From: Carnobacterium mobile DSM 4848
GTDB taxonomy: Bacteria; Bacillota; Bacilli; Lactobacillales; Carnobacteriaceae
Assembly (NCBI RefSeq): GCF_000744825.1
Contig: NZ_JQMR01000001.1
Coordinates: 62,001-126,000 of the forward strand
Direction: 5' to 3'
Length of the DNA stretch: 64,000 nt
The notes beneath the pieces are model-generated. The model was not told where the DNA came from, made no database searches, and worked only from the letters and a program-made list of their open reading frames with translations. A program made the position numbers and the translations under genes. Below, one piece after another: positions 27,432-36,273 of the stretch; the stretch's first letter is position 1, and every line of letters begins with the position of its first letter.

Positions 27432-28577
27432 ATGTTCAGGTCGTTCCGTTACCGGCTTTATCCAAACAAAAAACAACAAACATGTCTAAACAAAACCATC
27501 GGCTGTTCTCGTTTTGTCTATAATCACTTTCTGAACCAGTGGAACACACAATACAAAGAAACCGGTAAAGGATTGTCCTACAACACGTGTTCTGCCCTTT
27601 TGACACATCTCAAAAAACAAGACGAAACCTGCTGGCTCAAAGAAGCCGACAGTACGGCCCTCCAGTCTTCTCTTCGGGATTTGGCGGACGCATTCGACCG
27701 CTTCTTCAAAAAACAAAACCAGCATCCACGCTTCAAGGCGAAGAAACACGCTAACCAATCCTACACAGCCAAAAATAATGTAAACAATGGGAACTCTTCC
27801 ATCGAAGTCGTTGGGAGCTATGTAAAGCTGCCGAAACTGAAGTGGGTCAAGTTTGCTAAAAGCCGCGAAGTGGAAGGCAAGATCATCAGTGCCACAGTTC
27901 GTCGGAATCCTTCTGGAAAGTACTTTGTATCGCTTTTGTGTGAAACAGAGGTGACGCCTTTTCGCTTAACAGGTTCTGCAGTCGGCATCGATTTGGGGAT
28001 TACGAATTTTGCGATCTTGTCCACAGGAGAAAAACGAGACAATCACCGTTTCACTTCCAAGATGGAACAGAAACTCAAACGGGAACAAAGGAAACTGTCT
28101 AGAAGACAGGAGCAAGCAAAAAAAGACGAAAAAGACCTCTTTGAAGCGAAAAATTACCAAAAGCAACGAATAAAAGTGGCAAAACTCCACGGAAAAATCG
28201 CCAACCAGCGAGAAGACTTCTTGAACAAGTTGAGTACAGAGATCATCAAAAATCACGATATCATCTGTATCGAAGACTTGAATGTGGAAGGCATGAAGAA
28301 AAACCATAATCTCGCTAAATCTATTTCGGATGTGTCTTGGACGGCTTTTGTGGATAAACTAGCCTACAAAGCCAAGTGGCACGGAAGAAAAATAGTAAAA
28401 GTGAACCGGTGGTTCCCTTCCAGCCAACTGTGTTCTTCTTGCGGCCATCCTGACGGAAAGAAATCTCTTGAGATAAGAGAGTGGATTTGTTTAAAGTGTG
28501 GTACCCTTCACGATCGGGACCTCAATGCGAGCCAGAATATCCTACATGAAGGACTACATTCCCTACAACATGTATAA
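27432..28577 (+). CDS. tnpB: TnpB RNA-guided nuclease family protein
   Basis: An intact 381-residue TnpB (OrfB_IS605). It starts with the HTH-like FRSFRYRLYPNKKQQTCLN. A split RuvC nuclease follows with all acidic residues present: Asp187 in VGIDLGITNFA, Glu281 in ICIEDLNVEGM and the DRDLNASQN motif (about Asp361-Asp363). Cys334, Cys337, Cys353 and Cys356 form a zinc finger (LCSSCG and CLKCGT). Family members cut DNA guided by an omega RNA made from the element's right end. It has no TnpA beside it, so it would need one in trans to move. Confidence 0.93.
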   Translation: MFRSFRYRLYPNKKQQTCLNKTIGCSRFVYNHFLNQWNTQYKETGKGLSYNTCSALLTHLKKQDETCWLKEADSTALQSSLRDLADAFDRFFKKQNQHPRFKAKKHANQSYTAKNNVNNGNSSIEVVGSYVKLPKLKWVKFAKSREVEGKIISATVRRNPSGKYFVSLLCETEVTPFRLTGSAVGIDLGITNFAILSTGEKRDNHRFTSKMEQKLKREQRKLSRRQEQAKKDEKDLFEAKNYQKQRIKVAKLHGKIANQREDFLNKLSTEIIKNHDIICIEDLNVEGMKKNHNLAKSISDVSWTAFVDKLAYKAKWHGRKIVKVNRWFPSSQLCSSCGHPDGKKSLEIREWICLKCGTLHDRDLNASQNILHEGLHSLQHV

Positions 28578-28716
28578 TAAACCAAACCATAGGAACTATG
28601 GGAATCGCTTGGCCAATAAAAGTAACCTCTGTCAGCAAAGACATCCGCTGTTAAGTCTGCTTTGTTTCCAAGAATCTCCCACTTCTAAGTGACAAAATAA
28701 GTGGGAGTAGTTCAAG
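28560..28716 (+). ncRNA. Candidate omega RNA region of the TnpB element
   Basis: In this family the guide RNA scaffold covers the 3' end of tnpB and the right end of the element. This interval has CCATAG/CTATGG at about 28587-28605 and CCCACTT/AAGTGGG near the end. A guide would be read from bases after about 28716. The call rests on family knowledge and structure only; ends are not defined. Confidence 0.45.
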
Positions 28717-29078
28717 GTTCTGTTCTACTAGTATTTGAACTCTTGCTAAGCGCTTATTTGAAACGTTCAATCAGCTGATGAAAATATCATAACAGGATTT
28801 GAAGCGGTATCATATATGGTTAAGGTGTTTTTGAACAAGTTTAGAAATGTAAAAACACGTTCACGTTTTAAATGAAAAAAGGTTTAAAATGGTTTTTCTT
28901 TAAACTACGTCACAATAAAAAGAAACAGCTCTTTTTTAAAGAGCTGTTTCTTTTATTGTGGAATATATGAGTTAAGTAAACTTAATCCTATGTTTCTTTA
29001 GATAGGAATAGTTTGGTTCAAGAAATTTGTCAGTAGGCTAAGATCTGGAATCAAGAAAATATCATCAGTTTTATACCA
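28717..29078. other. Intergenic region with a 50-base inverted repeat
   Basis: There is no gene here. A nearly perfect inverted repeat at 28911-28960, with arms CACAATAAAA...AGCTCTTT and AAAGAGCT...TTTTATTGTG, is a good terminator for the minus-strand RpiR gene. Near the TnpB element, TTGAAACGTTCAA and TAAGCGCTTA palindromes (28740-28770) may be the old control region of the minus-strand PTS gene, now separated from it by the insertion. Confidence 0.6.
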
Positions 29079-29834
29079 TTACTTATTAGATTTTTTCTTA
29101 TGTGCTTTTCTAACTTCTTTAGCTAAAAATTCAATAGTATATAATGCAGGAATTTGAGAAGTAATATCTGCATGTTTATTGTATTCTTTGGAAATATAAT
29201 AAGGAATATTTACATCAGATAATTGGGCAATTGTCGATTTAGAGCTATTTGTAATGGAGATGATGGAGCTGTTAGTAAAGTTAAGATGATTTAAACAATT
29301 AATAATTTCGTTGGTTTCTCCAGATACAGATAAAGCAATAATGCAAATTTTTTTAGATAAGCTTTTTGATACATAATCGATAGGTAAGTTTACCGGATCT
29401 TCAATTCTTAAAGCGATATTAAAAATGGAAGAAAAATATAACGAACCATATGCAGCTATAATATTTGAAGAACCTAATCCTAAGAATAAAATCAATTCTT
29501 TGTCCTTTAGTAAGTCTACGGCTTCTTTTATTCTTTCTTGGTACAACGGCTGGGTTGTTCTGCTAATAAAATCGATCATTGCCATTTCATCTATTCCTTC
29601 AAAGGACGTTGTTTGATTTTCTTTTAAATATATATTTAATTTAATACGAAATTCTGAATACCCTTCACATTCAAACTTTCTGCAAAAACGTAAGATACTT
29701 GTAGGGCTGGTGTGTGTATTACTGGCTAAATCCCGTATTCTCATATAAATAACCTGTTCCAAATGAGCAGAAATATACTTATATATGTCTCTATCTAGAG
29801 GAGTTAGCTCAGGGGTATAGTCTAAAAACAACAT
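29079..29834 (-). CDS. RpiR family transcriptional regulator
   Basis: 251 residues with an N-terminal HTH_6 domain (TPLDRDIYKYISAHLEQVIY, then TSPTSILRFCRKFECEGYSE) and a C-terminal SIS domain holding LILFLGLGSSNIIAAY and IIALSVSGETNEIINCL. SIS domains in this family bind phosphosugars. It is read away from the GH4/NagB/PTS operon at 30013, with 178 bases between starts, so it most likely controls that operon and itself. Its terminator is the inverted repeat at 28911-28960. Confidence 0.88.
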   Translation of the reverse strand: MLFLDYTPELTPLDRDIYKYISAHLEQVIYMRIRDLASNTHTSPTSILRFCRKFECEGYSEFRIKLNIYLKENQTTSFEGIDEMAMIDFISRTTQPLYQERIKEAVDLLKDKELILFLGLGSSNIIAAYGSLYFSSIFNIALRIEDPVNLPIDYVSKSLSKKICIIALSVSGETNEIINCLNHLNFTNSSIISITNSSKSTIAQLSDVNIPYYISKEYNKHADITSQIPALYTIEFLAKEVRKAHKKKSNK

Positions 29835-29870
29835 GTTAATCAGTCCTTTCAGTTTTGTAAATTAAATGTA

Positions 29871-29902
29871 GAACGCCCTGTTACTGTAATGTAACGGGTT
29901 CC
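29871..29902. promoter_or_regulatory. Inverted repeat in the divergent promoter region
   Basis: GAACGCCCTGTTAC and GTAACGGGTTC form an imperfect inverted repeat centred near 29887, midway between the divergent RpiR gene and the GH4 operon. It could be the RpiR operator. It is not followed by a T-run on either strand, so it is less likely a terminator. Confidence 0.45.
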
Positions 29903-29979
29903 AAAAGTCAAGATGGTATCCTAAACAACTGGTAAATGTAACTATCCATAATTTTTATATTATAATAAAACCGAACAAA

Positions 29980-29993
29980 TGAAAGCGTTATAA
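29980..29993 (+). promoter_or_regulatory. Candidate CcpA cre site for the GH4 operon
   Basis: TGAAAGCGTTATAA agrees with TGWAANCGNTNWCA at 13 of 14 positions. It lies just after a TATAAT box (29961-29966) and before the AAGGAGG site at 30000-30006, an effective repressing position. Confidence 0.68.
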
Positions 29994-30012
29994 TTTTCAA
30001 GGAGGTTATATT

Positions 30013-31362
30013 GTGGAAGGTATAAAAATTGTTACGATAGGTGGGGGTTCTAGTTATACTCCTGAATTAATTGAAGGGTTCATTAATCGGTATGATGAAT
30101 TACCAATTAAGGAAATATGGCTAGTAGACATAGAGAAAGGACGTGAAAAACTCAACATCATTGGAGATCTTGCCAAAAGAATGGTAGAGAAAGCCAAATT
30201 GCCTATTCATATTCATTTGACTTTTGATAGGGAAGAAGCGCTAAAAAATGCAGATTTTGTTACGACTCAATTTCGTGTAGGACAATTAGATGCTAGAGAA
30301 AAAGATGAAAAAATTCCTTTAAAATACAATACGATTGGACAAGAAACAAATGGCCCAGGCGGATTATTCAAAGGGTTAAGAACTGTTCCAGTTATTTTAG
30401 ATATTTGTTCGGATATGGAACGACTTTGTCCAGATGCATGGTTGATCAATTTTACTAATCCTGCAGGAATGATTACGGAAGCCGTATTAAGATACAGCAA
30501 TATAAAAAAAGTGGTTGGATTGTGTAATGGCCCCATTGGAATCGAAAAAGGCATAGCTGAATTATTAAACGTTGACAAAGATGAGATTTTTGTTGAATTT
30601 ACCGGATTGAACCATATGGTCTTTGCTAAAAAGATTTATTTAAGAGGCAAAGATGTGACTAAAGAAGTTATGGAAAAAATGGTGGGCCAAGAAGAAGCTA
30701 TTGGATTAAAAAACATTGAAGAAATTGGCTGGGAGCCAGAATTTTTAAAAAAACTTGGAATGATTCCCATTGGTTATTTAAGATATTATTACCAAACATC
30801 AAGAATGCTAGAAGAACAGAAGAAATCGTTTGAGCATGAAGGAACAAGAGCAGAAGTGGTAAAAAAAGTAGAAAAAGATTTATTCGAACTATATAAAGAT
30901 CCTAATCTATCTGTAAAACCAAAGGAATTAGAACAAAGAGGAGGAGCTTATTATAGTGAGGCAGCATGTAATTTAATTAATTCTATTTACAATGATAAAA
31001 GAGATATCCAAACCGTTAATACACGTAACAATGGAGCTATCTTAGATATTGATCCTAATTCAGCTGTAGAAGTAAATTGTGTGATTACCAGTCATGGTCC
31101 AATCCCATTAACCACTGGAGAGCTGCCTATTCCAATCAAAGGGTTAGTTCAACAAATCAAATCATTTGAAAGAACAGCAATAGAAGCTGCCGTAACGGGA
31201 GATTATGATACAGCCTTATTAGCAATGACGATCAATCCATTAGTCAATAGTGATACAGATGCAAAACGTATGCTGGATGAACTACTGGAGGCGCATAAAG
31301 AGTACTTGCCTCAATTTAAATCAAAAAATAAAGAAAGGAGGACCAATGATGCAACCTTTTAA
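30013..31362 (+). CDS. GH4 family 6-phospho-beta-glucosidase
   Basis: A 449-residue NAD- and metal-dependent glycosidase (PF02056). IKIVTIGGGSSYTPELIEGF is the NAD-binding start; later GPGGLFKGLRTVPVIL, LINFTNPAGMITEAVL, KVVGLCNGPIG (holding the metal-binding cysteine region) and EFTGLNHMVFAKK match CelF/LicH enzymes. It hydrolyses a phosphorylated beta-disaccharide after PTS uptake. The start is GTG with AAGGAGG at good spacing. The next gene overlaps its 3' end. With a NagB-like gene downstream, the substrate may contain an amino sugar, which is inference. Confidence 0.92.
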   Translation: MEGIKIVTIGGGSSYTPELIEGFINRYDELPIKEIWLVDIEKGREKLNIIGDLAKRMVEKAKLPIHIHLTFDREEALKNADFVTTQFRVGQLDAREKDEKIPLKYNTIGQETNGPGGLFKGLRTVPVILDICSDMERLCPDAWLINFTNPAGMITEAVLRYSNIKKVVGLCNGPIGIEKGIAELLNVDKDEIFVEFTGLNHMVFAKKIYLRGKDVTKEVMEKMVGQEEAIGLKNIEEIGWEPEFLKKLGMIPIGYLRYYYQTSRMLEEQKKSFEHEGTRAEVVKKVEKDLFELYKDPNLSVKPKELEQRGGAYYSEAACNLINSIYNDKRDIQTVNTRNNGAILDIDPNSAVEVNCVITSHGPIPLTTGELPIPIKGLVQQIKSFERTAIEAAVTGDYDTALLAMTINPLVNSDTDAKRMLDELLEAHKEYLPQFKSKNKERRTNDATF

Positions 31363-32068
31363 CTTAATAAAAACCAAAAATTATGAAGAACTCAGTCAGG
31401 CAGCAAGCGAAATAATCATTAAAGTGTTAAAGGAGAACCCTCATTCTCTTTATTGCTTTGCGGGAGGCGACACTCCTGTTAGGACACTAGAGCTGCTGGT
31501 AAAAGCTCATAAGGAAAAAGAAATCAACTTGTCTGACGCTTATTATATTGGATTGGACGAATGGGTGGGATTAGATAGTTTTAATGAGGGAAGTTGTTTA
31601 TCTTATATGAAAAGGAATTTGTTTGATCCTGCGAACATTCCTGAAGAACAGGTACATTTTTTTAATGCTACGTCTGAAGATTTGGAAAAAGAATGCAATT
31701 TAGCAGATGAGTATATTAAAAAACATGGTGGGATAACGCTCTCTTTATTAGGAGTGGGAGTAAACGGACATTTAGGATTTAACGAACCGGGTACTAGTTT
31801 TGAAAGTTTGGCTCACATTGTAGACTTGAATGACATAACTAAAAAAGTAGGCCAGAAATACTTTGAACAAGATGTAATGATTAGTCAAGGAATTACATTA
31901 GGAATCAAACAACTATTAGAATCTAAGTACCTTATCCTTGAAGCAAGCGGTGAAACAAAAAAAGAAGCTGTAAAAAAACTAATGGAAAGTAAGATAACTG
32001 AAGATTGGCCAGTAACAGCATTGAGACTTCATACTAACTGTACAGTGGTGCTGGATGGAATGCTATAA
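31346..32068 (+). CDS. Glucosamine-6-phosphate deaminase family protein (NagB-like)
   Basis: 240 residues from ATG 31346, which overlaps the GH4 stop by 17 bases and has GAAAGGAGG at proper spacing; a longer frame upstream lies inside the GH4 gene and is rejected. CFAGGDTPVRTLELL, YYIGLDEWVGLDS, LSLLGVGVNGHLGFNEPGT and the DWPVTALRLHTNCTVVLD end match the NagB/SugarP_isomerase family (PF01182), including the active-site aspartate in LDEW and the histidine in GHLGF. It would convert glucosamine-6-phosphate to fructose-6-phosphate and ammonia. The relation to other subgroup members and exact substrate are not certain. Confidence 0.85.
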   Translation: MMQPFNLIKTKNYEELSQAASEIIIKVLKENPHSLYCFAGGDTPVRTLELLVKAHKEKEINLSDAYYIGLDEWVGLDSFNEGSCLSYMKRNLFDPANIPEEQVHFFNATSEDLEKECNLADEYIKKHGGITLSLLGVGVNGHLGFNEPGTSFESLAHIVDLNDITKKVGQKYFEQDVMISQGITLGIKQLLESKYLILEASGETKKEAVKKLMESKITEDWPVTALRLHTNCTVVLDGML

Positions 32069-32122
32069 TTTGAAATTTAAAAAACGTTTATAACATTAAA
32101 ATGATCAGAGGAGAGATGGTAT

Positions 32123-33382
32123 ATGTTAGAGGTATTCGAAAATAAAATTGTTCCTGTTCTGTTTAAGATTGGTCAAAATAAGCGATTGATTGCTATACGT
32201 AATGGACTTTCCATCACGATTCCATTTACCATTATTGGAAGTTTTTTCTTAATTATCGGAAATCTCCCGATACAAGCATGGATGGATTTTATTTCTCCCT
32301 ATTCAGAGATATTAAATGCACCTGTAAATGTCACATTTGGTATGCTGGGATTGATCTCCGCTATTGGAATTGGTTATTACATGGGAGAACAATTAGATGT
32401 AGAGCCGATTTCTAATGCTGTGATTACGTTGGTAGCCTTTTTGCTAGCTACACTGTCAAAAGAAAATACATTAGATATTGATTCCTTGGGAGCTGTAGGA
32501 ATGTTCACAGCTATCATTGTCTCTTTGTTTACTGTTGAAGTCTACCGATTCTTTATTCGTAATAATATAACCATTAAAATGCCTGAAGGAGTTCCGCCTG
32601 CTGTTGCTCAATCTTTTATTAGTTTGATTCCAGCATTTGTCATTATTACTGTAATTTGGATTGCTCGAGTGATTATAGGAGTCGATCTAAATGCCATTAT
32701 TCAAACCGTTTTTCAGCCACTAGTATTTGGCCTAGATAGTATACCTGGTTTAATTATTTATTCACTTCTAGTTTGTCTTTTATGGTCAGCTGGTATTCAC
32801 GGTGATCATGCTTTAGCTGGAATTGCTACTCCCATTTTTTTAAGTAATCTAGCTGCGAATACAGCGGCTTTCCAAGCAGGCACGCCTTTACCTCATGTTG
32901 TAGTTGATGGATTTTGGATTGTATTTATGTGTCTCGGAGGTACTGGTTCAACTATTGGATTGGTTTTAAATATGATGAGATCAAAAACAAAAACGTATAA
33001 ATCACTAGGTCGTTTATCTTTACCCTCAGCTATTTTTGCTATAAATGAACCGGTAATCTTTGGTTTTCCAATAGTAATGAATCCGATCATCATGATTCCA
33101 TTTATTTTAACACCTATGATCTTAGGAACTATTGCCTATATACTAACAAAATTAGGAATTATTGGAGCAATCGTCTTTTTAGTTCCATGGACGACGCCAC
33201 CAGTAATTGGAGCTTATCTAGCTACAAATGGAAATATCCCTGCAGCTATTTTCTCAGTTTTATCTATTGTCGCTTCTTACTTTATCTATATGCCTTTTTT
33301 CAAGGTAGCAGAGAAAAAACAATTGCTGCTTGAAGAAGGAGAGACTGAAGAAGAAGCAATAGCAGAACTACGTAATGTTTAA
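32123..33382 (+). CDS. PTS cellobiose-family EIIC permease
   Basis: A 419-residue EIIC with KRLIAIRNGLSITIPFTIIG at the start and LSLPSAIFAINEPVIFGFP near the end, with the NEP motif and about ten membrane segments. It is the third gene of the GH4/NagB-like operon and no EIIA or EIIB is beside it. CAGAGGAGAG precedes its ATG. It should take up and phosphorylate a disaccharide for GH4; phosphate must come from another system such as that at 18394-22077. Confidence 0.88.
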   Translation: MLEVFENKIVPVLFKIGQNKRLIAIRNGLSITIPFTIIGSFFLIIGNLPIQAWMDFISPYSEILNAPVNVTFGMLGLISAIGIGYYMGEQLDVEPISNAVITLVAFLLATLSKENTLDIDSLGAVGMFTAIIVSLFTVEVYRFFIRNNITIKMPEGVPPAVAQSFISLIPAFVIITVIWIARVIIGVDLNAIIQTVFQPLVFGLDSIPGLIIYSLLVCLLWSAGIHGDHALAGIATPIFLSNLAANTAAFQAGTPLPHVVVDGFWIVFMCLGGTGSTIGLVLNMMRSKTKTYKSLGRLSLPSAIFAINEPVIFGFPIVMNPIIMIPFILTPMILGTIAYILTKLGIIGAIVFLVPWTTPPVIGAYLATNGNIPAAIFSVLSIVASYFIYMPFFKVAEKKQLLLEEGETEEEAIAELRNV

Positions 33383-33421
33383 AATGATTTTGATAACGCA
33401 TACAATGCAATGAACCGATAT

Positions 33422-33485
33422 AAAACAACTCCTTCTCTTTAAAGAGGATGTTTGACAACATTCTTGAACGAGAAAGAGTTGTTTT
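33422..33485 (+). terminator. Terminator after the GH4/PTS operon
   Basis: AAAACAACTC pairs with GAGTTGTTTT, with TTCTC/GAGAA extending the stem and a long loop, followed by GATT. A weak TGATAACGCATACA cre-like sequence (12 of 14) lies before it at about 33391-33404. Confidence 0.55.
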
Positions 33486-33586
33486 GATTAAAGCTATATC
33501 ATGGCAGGTAAAAACATAAAAACAATTCAAAACGGTGAATACTTTATATTGTATAAATAATGAGAGGAAAAGAACGGAGAGAGTGA

Positions 33587-35932
33587 ATGAACCAGTTATT
33601 GAAAGGAACAGAATGGGAAATTTGGGAAGAAAAGGTTGATCCGGCTTTAATTGCTCATAATGAGACCCTCTTTTCTTTAGGGAATGGGCACATTGGTACG
33701 CGAGGCAGCTTAGAAGAAAGCTATTTAAATAAAAACTTTACTGTAAATGAAGGAAGCTATGTAAATGGCTTTTTTGAATCTGCACCGATTATTTATGGAG
33801 AAACGGCCTTTGGTTATGCTAAACATACACAAACGATTTGTCAAGTTCCTAATGGAAAAGAAATGAGCTTTTCGATTGATGGAGAGTGGTTTCATTTAGG
33901 GGCAGGAACCATCTTAAACCATAAACGTGTTTTAAATATGAAAGAAGGAATTCTTAAACGTTTCTTTACGTGGAAAAACGCAAATGGGAAAATAGTCGAT
34001 GTGGTGATTGAGCGATTTGTTTCTTATGATACACCTGAAATATTAGCCATTTCGTATACGCTAACACCAGTAAACTTCAGTGGAGAGATCATCTTTAAAA
34101 GCTGTTTGGATGGTGATGTAAACGTCTCTCCCGTTGTTGGAGACTTAATAGATGATCCTCGAGTGGTTAAACGTGAAAAGCGCGACTTTCATACTTGCTT
34201 AAGCTATGAAGAAAATCAAGCTTTTTTAGTAGCCGCCACAGAAGTCAGCAACTTGCATTTAGCAACCGGACAGCTAGTTAGTGTCTCCTCGTCTAATGAA
34301 AAACCTCAACGTAGAGCGACCGATGATTACATTCTAAATGAAATCACCCTTAATGTTACAGAAGGAAAGACAGAAGCCATTGAAGTGTTTACCGGCTATA
34401 GTACTTTTTATTCAGCAGCTGAACAAGACAGTACAATGATTAAAACATTAGGAAAAACCTTACAAGAAGTTGAAAAACTAGGGTACGAGAAACTTAAAGA
34501 AAAACACTTAAAAACCATGAATGCCTTTTGGGAACAAAGTGACATTCAAATCAAAGGCGATACAGTATTGCAAAAAGGATTGCGGTTCAATTTATTTCAT
34601 TTAAACCAAGCTGCTGGACGAGACGGTCTAACCAACATTCCGGCTAAAGGACTGACTGGTGATGGGTACGAGGGGCATTACTTTTGGGATACAGAGATGT
34701 ACATGCTGCCCTTTTTTGTTTATACTCAACCGGATATTGCAAAGTCTTTGCTAATGTACCGCTATTCTATTTTGGAAAATGCACGAAGACGGGCGCGAGA
34801 GTTAGGTGTGGAACAAGGAGTGTTGTTTCCATGGCGGACCATTAATGGAGAAGAATGCAGTGCCTATTATCCAGCAGGCACAGCACAGTTTCATATTAAT
34901 GCCGATATTGCTTATGGAGTAAAATTGTATTTAGAAGCTGTAAATGACCTAGACTTTAGATACCATGAAGGATTAGAAATCCTAGTGGAAACAGCTCGTT
35001 TTTGGATAGAATTTGGCGATTATATTCCCAAAAGCGGGAATACTTTTTGCATTAATGGAGTAACAGGTCCAGACGAATATACGGCTATTGTTAACAATAA
35101 TTATTACACGAATCTAATGGCTAAAACGAATTTAGAGTATGCTGCAAAATTGGCTAAAGAAGTGTTAAGCGAACCCGGAGAAGAGACCTCAGAGATAGTC
35201 GAAAGATTAACGATTGATAGTAGTGAAATTCAGCTTTGGGAAGAAGCTGCTGAAAAAATGAAATTACCATTTGATCAAGAAAAAAAATTAACGAAACAGG
35301 ACGATACATTTTTTGAGAAAACTGTGTGGGATTTTAAAAATACACCTAAGGAAAAATATCCTTTGTTGTTACATTACCATCCATTGATGATTTATCGTTA
35401 CCAAGTGAATAAGCAAGCAGACGTCGTTTTAGCTCAACTGCTGCACTCTAAAAACATTTCTAAAGAGCAAAAAATACGGGATTACCATTATTATGAATCC
35501 ATCACAACTCATGATTCTTCTTTGTCCCGATCTATTTTTGGAATGATGGCGAGTGAAATCGGAGAGAAAGAAAAAGCTTATCGTTATTTTATGGATACAG
35601 CATTAATGGATCTTGTTGACCAACAAGGAAACACAAAAGATGGAATTCATGCTGCTAATATGGGCGGAACGTGGATGAGTATGGTGTATGGATTTGCAGG
35701 AATGGCCATCTATGAAGATAGATTAACTTTTTCGCCTAGATTACCAAAAGAATGGCAGGAGTTACGTTTTAAAATTCATTTTAAAGACAGGTGGCTTAAA
35801 ATTATCTTATCTGAACAACAAACGATTTATGAGCTGATCTCGGGAGATAGCTTAACTTTTAGTCATAAAGATAAAGAAATTTTTCTTGAAGACAGTTTAA
35901 CGATTCTCAATGTAAAAGAGGACATCCAGTAG
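33587..35932 (+). CDS. GH65 family disaccharide phosphorylase
   Basis: A 781-residue GH65 enzyme, normal length. The N-terminal domain has ETLFSLGNGHIGTRGSLEES, and the (alpha/alpha)6 catalytic domain has GYEGHYFWDTEMYMLPFF and CINGVTGPDEYTAIVNNNYY; the acid catalyst is Glu497 in TGPDEYT. The phosphate-binding THDSSLSRSIFGM lies further on, followed by NTKDGIHAANMGGTWM. These enzymes split an alpha-linked disaccharide with phosphate to give beta-glucose-1-phosphate. Maltose, trehalose, kojibiose or nigerose specificity cannot be read from the motifs. No beta-phosphoglucomutase gene is adjacent, which is unusual. The protein is cytoplasmic. Confidence 0.92.
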   Translation: MNQLLKGTEWEIWEEKVDPALIAHNETLFSLGNGHIGTRGSLEESYLNKNFTVNEGSYVNGFFESAPIIYGETAFGYAKHTQTICQVPNGKEMSFSIDGEWFHLGAGTILNHKRVLNMKEGILKRFFTWKNANGKIVDVVIERFVSYDTPEILAISYTLTPVNFSGEIIFKSCLDGDVNVSPVVGDLIDDPRVVKREKRDFHTCLSYEENQAFLVAATEVSNLHLATGQLVSVSSSNEKPQRRATDDYILNEITLNVTEGKTEAIEVFTGYSTFYSAAEQDSTMIKTLGKTLQEVEKLGYEKLKEKHLKTMNAFWEQSDIQIKGDTVLQKGLRFNLFHLNQAAGRDGLTNIPAKGLTGDGYEGHYFWDTEMYMLPFFVYTQPDIAKSLLMYRYSILENARRRARELGVEQGVLFPWRTINGEECSAYYPAGTAQFHINADIAYGVKLYLEAVNDLDFRYHEGLEILVETARFWIEFGDYIPKSGNTFCINGVTGPDEYTAIVNNNYYTNLMAKTNLEYAAKLAKEVLSEPGEETSEIVERLTIDSSEIQLWEEAAEKMKLPFDQEKKLTKQDDTFFEKTVWDFKNTPKEKYPLLLHYHPLMIYRYQVNKQADVVLAQLLHSKNISKEQKIRDYHYYESITTHDSSLSRSIFGMMASEIGEKEKAYRYFMDTALMDLVDQQGNTKDGIHAANMGGTWMSMVYGFAGMAIYEDRLTFSPRLPKEWQELRFKIHFKDRWLKIILSEQQTIYELISGDSLTFSHKDKEIFLEDSLTILNVKEDIQ

Positions 35933-35990
35933 TTTACTGAAGCTAAGTCACTCAGAAAAGTACAGATAGAAGTTTTAAAAATTTATATGT

Positions 35991-36019
35991 AAAAAAAGCC
36001 TTTGTAGGCTTTTTTTATT
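35991..36019 (+). terminator. Intrinsic terminator after the GH65 gene
   Basis: AAAAAAGCCT pairs with AGGCTTTTTT across TTTGT, followed by TATTTTTT. The following 36020-36273 bases hold a possible remnant hydrophobic frame (AGVTVIGLFVVIIVVFDLYK) with in-frame stops upstream. Confidence 0.82.
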
Positions 36020-36273
36020 TTTTGGTAATTCCTGGTTAGAGGCAGGATTTCAAAAACAAAAAAAAGTAAGCACAGATAGGAGAATGAAGTTAACTCCTGC
36101 AATTACTGGAAGCGGCAGTGTGATTGTTTTTAGGTTTACTGAGGCTGCTATATAAAATAACCAACTATTAGGAATTTGAGTATTTTTATTTGCAGGGGTT
36201 ACAGTTATTGGGCTATTTGTCGTTATTATTGTAGTATTTGATTTGTATAAAGAATCAAAAGGAGGAATGAATA

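Larger units (their letters stand above)
27285..28716 (+). mobile_element. Solitary TnpB element of the IS200/IS605 (IS1341-like) type
   Basis: The element carries tnpB but no tnpA. The left side (about 27285-27400) has two small hairpins, TTTGAGC/GCTCAAA and GTGATT/AATCAC. The right side has TCTCCCACTTCTAAGTGACAA, then AAGTGGGAG, and ends near TTCAAG at about 28716, the usual hairpin end of this group. The motif CCACTTCTA is shared by both ends. No terminal inverted repeats or target duplication are expected for the group and none are seen. Exact ends are estimates. Confidence 0.72.

Noticed and set aside
33391-33404. cre site for the GH65 gene
   Set aside because: Only 12 of 14 matches, with mismatches in the core arms, and a terminator lies between it and the gene.
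36050-36273. Holin gene upstream of the glucosaminidase
   Set aside because: A hydrophobic frame exists but has stops and no start or ribosome binding site; at most a remnant.
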